Part shown: one piece after another, positions 17,680 through 25,690 of the stretch | How positions within the stretch are numbered: the stretch's first letter is position 1 | How the letters are laid out: the number at the start of each line of letters is the position of its first letter | Source: Halorhabdus rudnickae | GTDB lineage: Archaea; Halobacteriota; Halobacteria; Halobacteriales; Haloarculaceae | Direction of reading: 5' to 3' | Assembly (NCBI RefSeq): GCF_900880625.1 | Contig: NZ_CAAHFB010000001.1 | Location: 2,108,001 to 2,172,000 of the forward strand | DNA length: 64,000 nt | The notes under the pieces: generated by a model | What the model saw: the letters and a program-made list of their open reading frames with translations, nothing else | The model's database searches: none | Told to the model about the DNA's origin: nothing | Program-made: the position numbers and the translations under genes

Positions 17680-19581
17680 ATGCCCGGTCCCAAAGACAAA
17701 CGTTCACACGAATCACCACTCTCGCGCCGACGGTTCGTCCAGGGCCTCGGCGTGGCGGGGGTTGCGGCCACACTTGCCGGCTGTGGCGGGAAAGCACCGA
17801 CGGAGACGGACGCGTCAGCCGGCGATTCTGGCGACGACGGCACGGGAGACAGCGACGCGGGCACGGCGACGGAAACGCCCGAGCAGATTGAGAGTGTCTC
17901 GCGGGCGACGATCCAGGAGTTGGCGTACGTCACCAACCAGACGCTGCCGGTGTTGCCGATCATGGAGAAACTGGCTCAGTCGTTCCAGGCGACCGACAGC
18001 TGGAACGTGCCGTCGGCCGGCAGTGACAAGATGCAGGTCTACTGGCCAACCAGCTGGCTCCCACGCCAGGGCGATTGGAATCCCAAAGAGGGGTCTGACG
18101 AACAACGCCTAACGTTCGCCCAGTGGGCCGTCCCCTCGGACTCCCAGTATAACGTCTGGAACGGGACCAACGACGGCGAGGCTCGCCGTGCGATGTTCGA
18201 TCGCTTCATGCGGTACAACCTCGCGACGCGGGAGTATCACCCCTACCTCATTGATGACTGGGAAATCGACGGAACGACCGTCACGTTGACTGTCCGTGAG
18301 GGCCAGACCTGGCACAACGGCGATCCGGTCACCGGTCAGGAAGTCGCTGACCACATCAAGCTGGATCTGTACAACAGCGGCGGAGCTGGTGGGCTCGGCC
18401 CGTACGTCGTCCCGGACGGCGACATGAACGCGATACCCGACCGGATCCGGGGAACCGGCGATCGAACGGCCGAGATCGAACTGGCGAACCCGGTCAACGA
18501 GGACATCATCCTCTCGTTGCTCGCGCCCGTCCAGCTCCGTGCCTACGAAGGTACCTACGGCGAGTTCGTTCAGTCGCTGGACGACGCTGAAACCGAGGAG
18601 GAGCGTTCGCAGGCGCTGGGTGATCTCACTGACTTCACCGACGAGGAACCCATCGGCAACGGTCCCTGGCAGTGGGAAGACGCAGACAGTCAGCGGACGC
18701 TCGTCACGAAGTTTGAGGACCATCCGGACGCCGATCGTATCGATATCCCGGAGATAGAGTACCTCTACAAGCCCAACAACTCCGGACGGTGGCAGTCGCT
18801 TATCAACGGCGAGACCGACGGTTCGGCGACGCTGTTCATGCCGGAGAACCAGACCCGTCGGCTACCCGATTACATGCAGACCGCGCTAGTTTCCCGCCAC
18901 TGGGGGATGGGCATCGTCTTCAACCACGAGCGGGAACCGGTCGACGATCCGCGCGTCCGGAAGGCGATCGCTCACGTCATCAACCGCGAGGCAGCGGCGA
19001 AGAACTCCGGTGCAGGCACCGGGTCGAAGATCGGCGTCACCTATCCCAGCGGTCTGACCGGCGAGTTCACCGGACAGGTCGAAGGCCACTGGCTCGAGGG
19101 CGTCGTCGACGAGTTCGACACCTACGGCCGTGCCGAAAAGCAGACCGACGAGGCCGCTGCCCTCCTCGAAGACGCCGGTTACGAGAAGCAAGGTGGCACC
19201 TGGCAGAAGGACGGGGAACCGCTTGAACTTCCGATCAAGGGACCTGCCGGCTTCTCCGACTGGGTTACCGGCGTCGAGACGATCGTCAGCCACCTCGAGG
19301 ACTTCGGGATCGAGTCCGAACCCGTCATGCAGGACTCGGCGACCTACTGGGGCGGTGACTACATCGAGGGCGACTTCAAACTCGCCCTGCAGGGCTGGGC
19401 CTCCTACGACCACGCTCACCCGTACTTCCACTTCGACTGGATCTACAACAGCGGCGACGCGACGGACTACTGGAACGTCCCGACCGAGTACGAGGCCCCG
19501 ATCCTGCACGATCAGGTACGCGATAGCGAGACGGTCACCCCCGTCGACCTGATCTCGGAGCTGGCGACGCCTGAGGAGTGA
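17680..19581 (+). CDS. ABC transporter substrate-binding lipoprotein, oligopeptide/oligosaccharide (Dpp/Opp) family
   Basis: A 633-residue family-5 solute-binding protein. It starts with a Tat signal (SRRRFVQGLGVAGVAA, 15-30) and a lipobox LAGC (Cys35), followed by a Ser/Thr/Asp/Gly-rich tether, so it is exported folded and lipid-anchored on the cell surface. The body has the family's VREGQTWHNGDPVTGQEV motif and a PRVRKAIAHVINRE-like helix. Although the family is named for peptides, several archaeal members bind sugars, and the gene lies inside a maltodextrin island, divergent from glucosidases. Maltodextrin is thus the probable ligand. ATG 17680 is chosen over TTG 17668: the TATA-like element is ~25-30 nt upstream, which fits a leaderless mRNA. 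Confidence 0.9.
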   Translation: MPGPKDKRSHESPLSRRRFVQGLGVAGVAATLAGCGGKAPTETDASAGDSGDDGTGDSDAGTATETPEQIESVSRATIQELAYVTNQTLPVLPIMEKLAQSFQATDSWNVPSAGSDKMQVYWPTSWLPRQGDWNPKEGSDEQRLTFAQWAVPSDSQYNVWNGTNDGEARRAMFDRFMRYNLATREYHPYLIDDWEIDGTTVTLTVREGQTWHNGDPVTGQEVADHIKLDLYNSGGAGGLGPYVVPDGDMNAIPDRIRGTGDRTAEIELANPVNEDIILSLLAPVQLRAYEGTYGEFVQSLDDAETEEERSQALGDLTDFTDEEPIGNGPWQWEDADSQRTLVTKFEDHPDADRIDIPEIEYLYKPNNSGRWQSLINGETDGSATLFMPENQTRRLPDYMQTALVSRHWGMGIVFNHEREPVDDPRVRKAIAHVINREAAAKNSGAGTGSKIGVTYPSGLTGEFTGQVEGHWLEGVVDEFDTYGRAEKQTDEAAALLEDAGYEKQGGTWQKDGEPLELPIKGPAGFSDWVTGVETIVSHLEDFGIESEPVMQDSATYWGGDYIEGDFKLALQGWASYDHAHPYFHFDWIYNSGDATDYWNVPTEYEAPILHDQVRDSETVTPVDLISELATPEE

Positions 19582-19590
19582 TCGCGACCG

Positions 19591-19659
19591 GCGACCACTG
19601 ACGGCGGACGCCCACAGTTCGGCTGCCATGGTCCACCACCCGGCGTCCCCTGTGGTCGC
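19591..19659. other. long-range inverted repeat between binding protein and permease genes
   Basis: GCGACCAC (19591-19598) and GTGGTCGC (19652-19659) are perfect 8-bp arms 53 nt apart in the 168-nt gap. In mRNA they could form a stem that stabilises the binding-protein message or limits read-through into the permease genes. GC-rich DNA makes chance pairing possible. Confidence 0.3.
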
Positions 19660-19749
19660 TCAGTGCTCGACCACCAGTCACCACGTGCAAAACCACGATA
19701 CATTTCGACCACCACCAACACCTTCCACCGATTTCGTCATCCGATTACC

Positions 19750-20760
19750 ATGAATTACGTACTCAAACGCCTCGGCCAATCCGTCCTTACGGTCTTCGTC
19801 GTGGTGTCGTTCAGTTTCGCCTTGATCAGACTCCTGCCCGGGGGACCAATGGACTACCTGCGCGCCAAGATCATCGAACAGGGCGGCAGCGACCTCTCCC
19901 AGGAGGCCATCAACATGCGGATCGAGGCCCAGACGGGGATCACCGCGGACAAACCGATACACGTCCAGTACATCGATTATATGACGGGGCTGCTCCAGGG
20001 CGACTTCGGCCGCTCGGTCTGGTTCGGCGACCCCGTTGCCAGCATCATCGGTCCGGCCGTCCCGTGGACCATCTTCCTGACGGGAACAGCGCTGTTCTTG
20101 GGGTTTATTGTCGGGATCTCGCTGGGCGCCTTCATGGCGTATACGGAAGGGTCGCGGTTCGATGTCGGTGCGACCGGCGTCGGCCTGTTTCTGAACTCGA
20201 CGCCCAACTACGTCGTCGCCTTGCTGGGACTGACGTTCCTGGGCTACCAGCTGGAACTGTTCCCGACCGGCGGGCGCTACGCTTCGGAGCTCACCGTGGG
20301 GTTCAATCTCCCGTTCATCCTGAGTGTACTCCATCACGGTGCCCTGCCGATCCTTTCGATGGCGATCGTCGCCTTCGGTGGGTGGGCACTGAACATGCGG
20401 GGCAACTCCATCCGGATCCTCGGGGAGGACTTCCTCCGTGTGGCCCGGCTCCGGGGACTCACGACCCGCCGGATCGCGATCCGCTACGTCGCCCGCAACG
20501 CTATTCTGCCGATGTACACCGGCCTGATGATCGCCATCGGGACCGCCTTCGGCGGTGCAATCATCATCGAGAACATCTTCGCCTACCCCGGGGTCGGTTT
20601 CTACATGATCCAGTCGATCAACTCCCGGGATTACCCGCTGATGATGGGCGCGTTCATCCTCATCACCGTGGCGATGGTCATCGGCATCACCGTCGCCGAC
20701 CTGACCTACGGCTGGATCGACCCGCGGGCCAGAGGAGGTGGTTCGCGTGAGTCCTACTGA
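19750..20760 (+). CDS. ABC transporter permease (DppB-like)
   Basis: A 336-residue inner-membrane permease with about six hydrophobic helices. The N-terminal signature VLKRLGQSVLTVFVVVSFSF and the following IRLLPGGPMD are typical of DppB/OppB proteins. The cytoplasmic EAA-like loop (EDFLRVARLRGLTTRRIA, about 220-240) contacts the ATPase. ATG 19750 is preferred: the reading frame upstream to 19663 has no hydrophobic or conserved sequence. It forms the transmembrane channel with the DppC-like protein that follows, and the end overlaps the next gene. Confidence 0.93.
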   Translation: MNYVLKRLGQSVLTVFVVVSFSFALIRLLPGGPMDYLRAKIIEQGGSDLSQEAINMRIEAQTGITADKPIHVQYIDYMTGLLQGDFGRSVWFGDPVASIIGPAVPWTIFLTGTALFLGFIVGISLGAFMAYTEGSRFDVGATGVGLFLNSTPNYVVALLGLTFLGYQLELFPTGGRYASELTVGFNLPFILSVLHHGALPILSMAIVAFGGWALNMRGNSIRILGEDFLRVARLRGLTTRRIAIRYVARNAILPMYTGLMIAIGTAFGGAIIIENIFAYPGVGFYMIQSINSRDYPLMMGAFILITVAMVIGITVADLTYGWIDPRARGGGSRESY

Positions 20761-21970
20761 CGACGAACCGACTGCAACTTCCGGGAGCCCACGCTCGGAC
20801 GGGGCGGCCGACGACCCGCTCGTCGACGCCGTCGGCGGCGACGCGACGCTTCCGGCCGACGCCCCGGATCGGTCGCCGATCACTGGCCACGACCGTCGTA
20901 GACGGGCCGCGACTGACGGCGGCGCGCCGGTATCGGAGTTTGAGCAGACGGCCGGGTTCACGATGAGTAAGGGCGAACGGCGCCGGCAGTGGCTCGACGA
21001 GAAGCTCTTCGCCCCGGCCCGTATCGTCTGGAGCGACTGGCGAGCGCGTACGGGTCTGATCGTCGTTACCTTCTACCTGCTGATGGGGATCGTCGGTCCG
21101 CACGTCGTCGCCGAACCGACCCAGAACCAGGGGCCGCGGCTCCTGGGTGCGTTCCGGATACTCGAGCACCCGCTCGGGACGACCGCCTCGGGCGTGGACC
21201 TGCTCTCACAGACGGTCCACGCGACGCCGGCAATGCTGTTGATGCTCTCTTCGGGTGCCGTCTTCTCGGTCATCCTCGGCACAGCGATCGGCACCGTGAG
21301 CGGCTACAAGGGTGGCCGCTTCGACAGTATCGCGATGACGATCAACGACATGGCGATGACGATCCCGGGGCTCCCGCTGACGATCGTGCTGGCGTCGGTC
21401 CTGCAGATCGAGGGCCATCCTATCGTCATCGGGATCCTCATCACCATCAACGCCTGGGCCGGCCTGGCGCGGGCGATCCGTTCGCAGGTGTTGACTCTGC
21501 GGGAGTCCGAGTACGTCGAGGCCTCCCGGATCATGGGGATCTCCACGCCGAAGATCGTCCTCGGGGATATCGTTCCAAACCTGATGCCGTACATCACGAT
21601 GAACTTCGTCCAGCAGGCCCGGGCCGTGATCTTCGGCTCGGTCGGGCTGTACTTCCTGGGGGTGTTGCCCTACACCAGCACGAACTGGGGCGTCATGATG
21701 GACGCCGCCGTCCACCGTGCCGGGGCGACCTCCTCGCTGCTCGCCATCCACTGGCTGTTGGTCCCGATGTTCACCGTCATCGGACTCGCACTGGGACTGA
21801 CGCTACTCGCCCAGGGCGCCGATCGCATCTTCAACCCCCGCGTTCGGGCGCGACACGCCGAGACGATCGAGGGCGATGGTGACGACGGCGACGGCGATCC
21901 CGGTGGCGGTTCCTCGTCATCGGACGCGCTTGGGATTGGACAACAGGATCAGGGAGTTGGCATGTCATGA
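20747..21970 (+). CDS. ABC transporter permease (DppC-like)
   Basis: A 407-residue permease. An unusually long hydrophilic N-terminus (about 85 residues, Asp/Arg/Thr-rich) comes before the membrane region (from TGLIVVTFYLLMGIVGP). The EAA loop is EYVEASRIMGISTPKIVLGD. The GTG at 20747 is chosen because GGAGGTG (20734-20740) is a good Shine-Dalgarno sequence 6-7 nt upstream; the GTG at 20738 lies within that sequence. The start lies inside the end of the DppB-like gene (14-nt overlap), and its own stop overlaps the next ATG (ATGA). It forms the second channel subunit. The C-terminal Asp/Gly-rich tail is also longer than usual. Confidence 0.92.
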   Translation: MSPTDDEPTATSGSPRSDGAADDPLVDAVGGDATLPADAPDRSPITGHDRRRRAATDGGAPVSEFEQTAGFTMSKGERRRQWLDEKLFAPARIVWSDWRARTGLIVVTFYLLMGIVGPHVVAEPTQNQGPRLLGAFRILEHPLGTTASGVDLLSQTVHATPAMLLMLSSGAVFSVILGTAIGTVSGYKGGRFDSIAMTINDMAMTIPGLPLTIVLASVLQIEGHPIVIGILITINAWAGLARAIRSQVLTLRESEYVEASRIMGISTPKIVLGDIVPNLMPYITMNFVQQARAVIFGSVGLYFLGVLPYTSTNWGVMMDAAVHRAGATSSLLAIHWLLVPMFTVIGLALGLTLLAQGADRIFNPRVRARHAETIEGDGDDGDGDPGGGSSSSDALGIGQQDQGVGMS

Positions 21971-24189
21971 TCGAAGAGCAAACTGCGATGGCCGGCGAAT
22001 CGAACGATCCGATCATCGAAGCGCGTAACGTCAGCGTCACGTACGACCTCGAAAACCAAGACGCGATGGTGCTCGACGACGTAGACGTCGACCTTCGCCG
22101 GGAGGAGGTACTGGGCGTCGTCGGCGAGTCCGGCTCGGGCAAGTCGATGCTCGCAAACAGCATGATGAACGCCGTCCAGCAGCCCGGGATCACCACCGGC
22201 GAGATTCGCTACTATCCGGAACCGGACGCTGACCCGGTCCACGTCCTGGAGTTGGACGACGAGGAACTGCGTTCGCTGCGCTGGGAAGAGATCTCGATGG
22301 TGTTCCAGGGCGCGCTGTCGTCGTTCAATCCGACGCTGACGATCGGTGGGCACTTCGAGGAGACCCTGAAAGCCCACGATTACGATGTCGAGGAAGGGAT
22401 GGAACGGGCCCGGCAGCTCCTTTCGGACCTTTACCTCGAACCCGACCGCGTCCTCCAATCGTACGCCCACGAATTGAGCGGCGGGATGAGCCAGCGGGCA
22501 CTGATCGCGCTGTCGCTGGTCCTCGAACCGAAGGTCCTGCTCATGGACGAGCCGACTGGGGCGCTGGACCTCCTGATGCAGCGATCGATCCTGAGTCTCC
22601 TCGAAGACCTCAAGGAGAAATACGATCTCACCCTGCTGTTCATCACGCACGACCTTCCGCTGGTCGCGGGCGTGGCCGACCGGCTGGCGATTCTGTATGC
22701 GTTCGAACTCGCCGAGGTTGGCCCTAGCGAGCAGGTTGTCCGGCAGTCCAGACACCCCTATACCCGAGCGTTGCTGAAGGCGGTCCCGAACCTGGACGCG
22801 CCACTAGAGACGATGAAACCAATCGGCGGGACGGCGCCGAATCCGGCCCACGTCCCGGATGGCTGTCACTACGCGCCGCGGTGTCCGCTGGCGACCGAAG
22901 AGTGCCACACCCAGGATCCGCCGTGGTACGATGTCGCCGACGACCAGCGATCGGCGTGCTTCCACTACGACGAGGCCGCCGATACCGTCCCGTTCGACGT
23001 GACGGAGACGGGGCTGGCCGAGTTGGCTGAACAAGAGGACACTCCGGCCGACGGTTGGACGATGGACGAGGACGACGACGTCGTCATGTCCCTAGACGAC
23101 GTCTCAGTCCACTTCGAACAGAACGAGGGGCTGATCAGTTCGATGTTCGGCGAGTCCCAGCCGGTACGTGCAGTCGACGACGTCACTCTGGATATCCGCG
23201 AGAACGACGTCATCGCGCTGGTCGGTGAGAGTGGCTGTGGGAAGACGACGCTTGGTAAGACTGTCATCGGCGTCCAGCGACCGACCCACGGCTCGGTCTC
23301 CTACCGCGGGCAGGACGTCTGGGACGCCAAGGACGGCCGTGGCGATGTCGAGATTCCCCACGACGAAATCAGGCGGACGTTACAGATCATCCACCAAGAT
23401 CCGGGATCGGCACTCAACCCGAACAAGAAGGTCTTGACGAGTCTGGAAGCGCCACTCAAAAAGTGGGAACCGGACATGTCGGTCGAGGACCGCCGCGCAC
23501 GGATCTTCGGGTTGCTCGACCGCGTCGGGATGCAACCCCCCCAGGACTACGCCCATCGGTTCCCCCACCAACTCTCCGGTGGAGAACAACAGCGGGTCGC
23601 CCTCGTCCGGGCGCTGTTGATGAACCCGGACGTCATCCTGGCCGACGAGGCTGTCTCGGCGCTGGATGTCTCCCTGCGCGTCGAGACGATGGACCTCCTG
23701 CTCGAACTCCAGGCCGAGTTCAACACTTCCTTCGTGTTTATCTCGCATACGCTGTCGAACGCCCGGTATCTTGCGGAGAAGGCCGACGGCCGGATCGGGA
23801 TCATGTACCTTGGAGAGATCGTCGAGATCGGTCCGCCCGAAGAGGTACTTGGCGATCCCCAACATCCCTATACGAAGGTATTACGCTGGGCGACCGCCGA
23901 TCTCGATCCGAGTGCCCAAGAGATCGAGGACCCGCCGGTGCGGTCGATCGACATCCCCGACCCGGTCGATCCGCCAGAAGGCTGTCGATTCCACACGCGG
24001 TGTCCGGAGGCACGCGAGATCTGCAAACGGGAAGAGCCTGCCCTCGACAACGACGAGTCCGTGCGAGACACCAGAGCGGCGGCCTGTTTCCGGACCGACG
24101 AAGACCACGACTACTGGGACAGTGAACCCTTGCCCATCGAGGAACCCAGCGCCGAGGCCGAGCCGGCGACAGCCGAGGTGGACGACTGA
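21967..24189 (+). CDS. fused double ABC ATPase (DppD-DppF-like)
   Basis: A 740-residue protein with two complete nucleotide-binding domains of the peptide-transporter type, normally separate DppD and DppF proteins. The first has Walker A GESGSGKS (53-60), signature LSGGMSQR and a Cys-rich C-terminal oligopeptide-transporter domain (CHYAPRCPLA). The second has Walker A GESGCGKTT (420-428), signature LSGGEQQR, and again a C-terminal block CRFHTRCPEA. These Cys-rich ends are the oligo_HPY regions. An acidic linker of about 60 residues joins the halves. It would drive uptake through the two permeases encoded just upstream. ATG 21967 overlaps the previous stop by 4 nt. Confidence 0.94.
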   Translation: MIEEQTAMAGESNDPIIEARNVSVTYDLENQDAMVLDDVDVDLRREEVLGVVGESGSGKSMLANSMMNAVQQPGITTGEIRYYPEPDADPVHVLELDDEELRSLRWEEISMVFQGALSSFNPTLTIGGHFEETLKAHDYDVEEGMERARQLLSDLYLEPDRVLQSYAHELSGGMSQRALIALSLVLEPKVLLMDEPTGALDLLMQRSILSLLEDLKEKYDLTLLFITHDLPLVAGVADRLAILYAFELAEVGPSEQVVRQSRHPYTRALLKAVPNLDAPLETMKPIGGTAPNPAHVPDGCHYAPRCPLATEECHTQDPPWYDVADDQRSACFHYDEAADTVPFDVTETGLAELAEQEDTPADGWTMDEDDDVVMSLDDVSVHFEQNEGLISSMFGESQPVRAVDDVTLDIRENDVIALVGESGCGKTTLGKTVIGVQRPTHGSVSYRGQDVWDAKDGRGDVEIPHDEIRRTLQIIHQDPGSALNPNKKVLTSLEAPLKKWEPDMSVEDRRARIFGLLDRVGMQPPQDYAHRFPHQLSGGEQQRVALVRALLMNPDVILADEAVSALDVSLRVETMDLLLELQAEFNTSFVFISHTLSNARYLAEKADGRIGIMYLGEIVEIGPPEEVLGDPQHPYTKVLRWATADLDPSAQEIEDPPVRSIDIPDPVDPPEGCRFHTRCPEAREICKREEPALDNDESVRDTRAAACFRTDEDHDYWDSEPLPIEEPSAEAEPATAEVDD

Positions 24190-24333
24190 AATGTTCCAGG
24201 GGACGCCGGGCCACAGAGCGCTCGATTGCATCTTTCAGCCCGACTCGTCCCGACGGCTTCCCCGCCGGCGAGACGCTTCCGACACGTCCATCGTATCCTC
24301 GGGCAAGACAATGGCCCACTGGGTGATCGACAC

Positions 24334-24546
24334 GTGACGGATATTCGCCGGGCGTTCTTCGTTGCCAGCGTGGTCCTGTTGGTCTTTCTGGCCTTCTCGG
24401 TGCCGACGATCGAGCCGGGCACCGCGACGTTCGTGATCACGATCATCACCGCTTGTATGCTGTCGGTGGTGCTCGTCGGCTCGGCGATCATGATCTACGT
24501 CGACTGGGACCCCTTCGAGGAGATCATCCAGAACGGGCGTTCCTGA
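24334..24546 (+). CDS. small two-helix membrane protein
   Basis: A 70-residue hydrophobic protein, MTDIRRAFFVASVVLLVFLA to its end, with two predicted membrane helices (about 7-24 and 30-52) and a short acidic/neutral tail. I do not recognise a family. GTG 24334 is proposed as the start because the hydrophobic sequence begins directly after it and the frame upstream looks non-coding. A 48-codon frame (24191-24337) ends in a GTGA overlap with it, which might be a coincidence. It follows the transporter operon by 144 nt and precedes the TrmB-family gene; it could be part of the same transcript. Confidence 0.55.
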   Translation: MTDIRRAFFVASVVLLVFLAFSVPTIEPGTATFVITIITACMLSVVLVGSAIMIYVDWDPFEEIIQNGRS

Positions 24547-24603
24547 CGGCACCGGCCGAACGGAATGAAAACCCATTCATTGTTACATTCCAAGTGTGAT
24601 ACA

Positions 24604-25656
24604 ATGGTTCAATCGTCATCATCGAACGAGACTGATATCCGAGATGAGCTTTCGGTCTTCGGGTTCTCCGAGACGGAGATCGATACGTATCTCGCGATCC
24701 TTGCCCAGGATGCGACGACGACCCGGACGATCGCCGAAGAGGCGGACGTCACCCAGCGGGCGGTCTACAACATCGCCGAGCGACTCGAGAACCGTGGGGT
24801 GGTCCAGGTCAACGAGCACGCTTCTCCGACCACGATCCGGGCATTCCCGCCCGCCGAAGCGATCGAGAACCTCTCTGAACGGCTCGAATCGATCCAACCC
24901 AAACTCGAGGAGACGTACAACGAAACGACGACCGAGTCCCCGGAGATTCAGGTCGTCAGGTCCCGTGAAACGGCGATCAAACACGTCCGTGAGGCGATCG
25001 CTACCGCCGAACACGAGGTCGCTCTCACTATCCCCGTAAACCTCTTCGCCGAGTTCAAATCCGAGTTGCGGGCCGCCAAAGAACGCGACGTATTCGTCCT
25101 CCTGTTGCTCGTCGACTCCACTGATCCCGTTCCCGAGGAGTTTGCCGGCCTCGCCGACGCCGTCCGATACTGGGACGAACAGCTCCCGGTATTGTACACG
25201 ACCGACGACACCGACGCGATGATCGGCGATTCGACCGTCGTTACCGGGCCACACGGCAAGGAACACGTCGTTGACGTTTCGGAGGAGAATCTCGCTGGAT
25301 CCATATTCAGCGTCTTCATCGGCACGTACTGGCCCTCCTCGGAGGTCCTCTACGAGACGGACCCGGATCCACTGCCTCGCACGTTCGAGTGGTTTCGGGA
25401 TGCGACGTTCCAGGCCACGTTACACGAGCGCGAGGGCCTGACGCTCCACGCGGAGGTCGACACTGATCAGGGCGAACACGTCTCGGGGACGGTCACGGAG
25501 GTCAATCAGCAGTTCCTCGAACCAAGGAACGGCTCGTTCCCCCTCCAGAACAGCATCGTGATCGAGACAGACCGGGGTTCGGTCAGCCTCGGCGGTCCTG
25601 GTGCATTCCTCGAGGACTACGAGATTGAGTCGATCACGCTCTCGACAGAGCGTTGA
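24604..25656 (+). CDS. TrmB-family sugar-responsive transcription regulator
   Basis: A 350-residue regulator. Residues 15-75 form a winged helix (LSVFGFSETEIDTYLAILAQ, then TIAEEADVTQRAVYNIAERL) typical of TrmB. It is followed by a coiled coil (about 80-110) and the TrmB C-terminal sugar-binding region (DAMIGDSTVVTGPHGKEHVV, then a beta-rich end). TrmB proteins bind maltose or glucose and control sugar transport and central metabolism genes. Its position between the ABC transporter and GH31 genes makes it the likely local regulator. ATG 24604 is preferred over 24565 because the first conserved residues begin after it. GGAATG (24562-24567) and CATTCC (24586-24591) upstream form an inverted repeat that might be its own site. 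Confidence 0.9.
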   Translation: MVQSSSSNETDIRDELSVFGFSETEIDTYLAILAQDATTTRTIAEEADVTQRAVYNIAERLENRGVVQVNEHASPTTIRAFPPAEAIENLSERLESIQPKLEETYNETTTESPEIQVVRSRETAIKHVREAIATAEHEVALTIPVNLFAEFKSELRAAKERDVFVLLLLVDSTDPVPEEFAGLADAVRYWDEQLPVLYTTDDTDAMIGDSTVVTGPHGKEHVVDVSEENLAGSIFSVFIGTYWPSSEVLYETDPDPLPRTFEWFRDATFQATLHEREGLTLHAEVDTDQGEHVSGTVTEVNQQFLEPRNGSFPLQNSIVIETDRGSVSLGGPGAFLEDYEIESITLSTER

Positions 25657-25690
25657 GACACGTCGAAACACCACCACACACTACATCACA

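Noticed and set aside
24191-24337. 48-codon frame overlapping the small membrane protein start by GTGA
   Set aside because: No homology, basic composition and no promoter; the overlap alone is weak.
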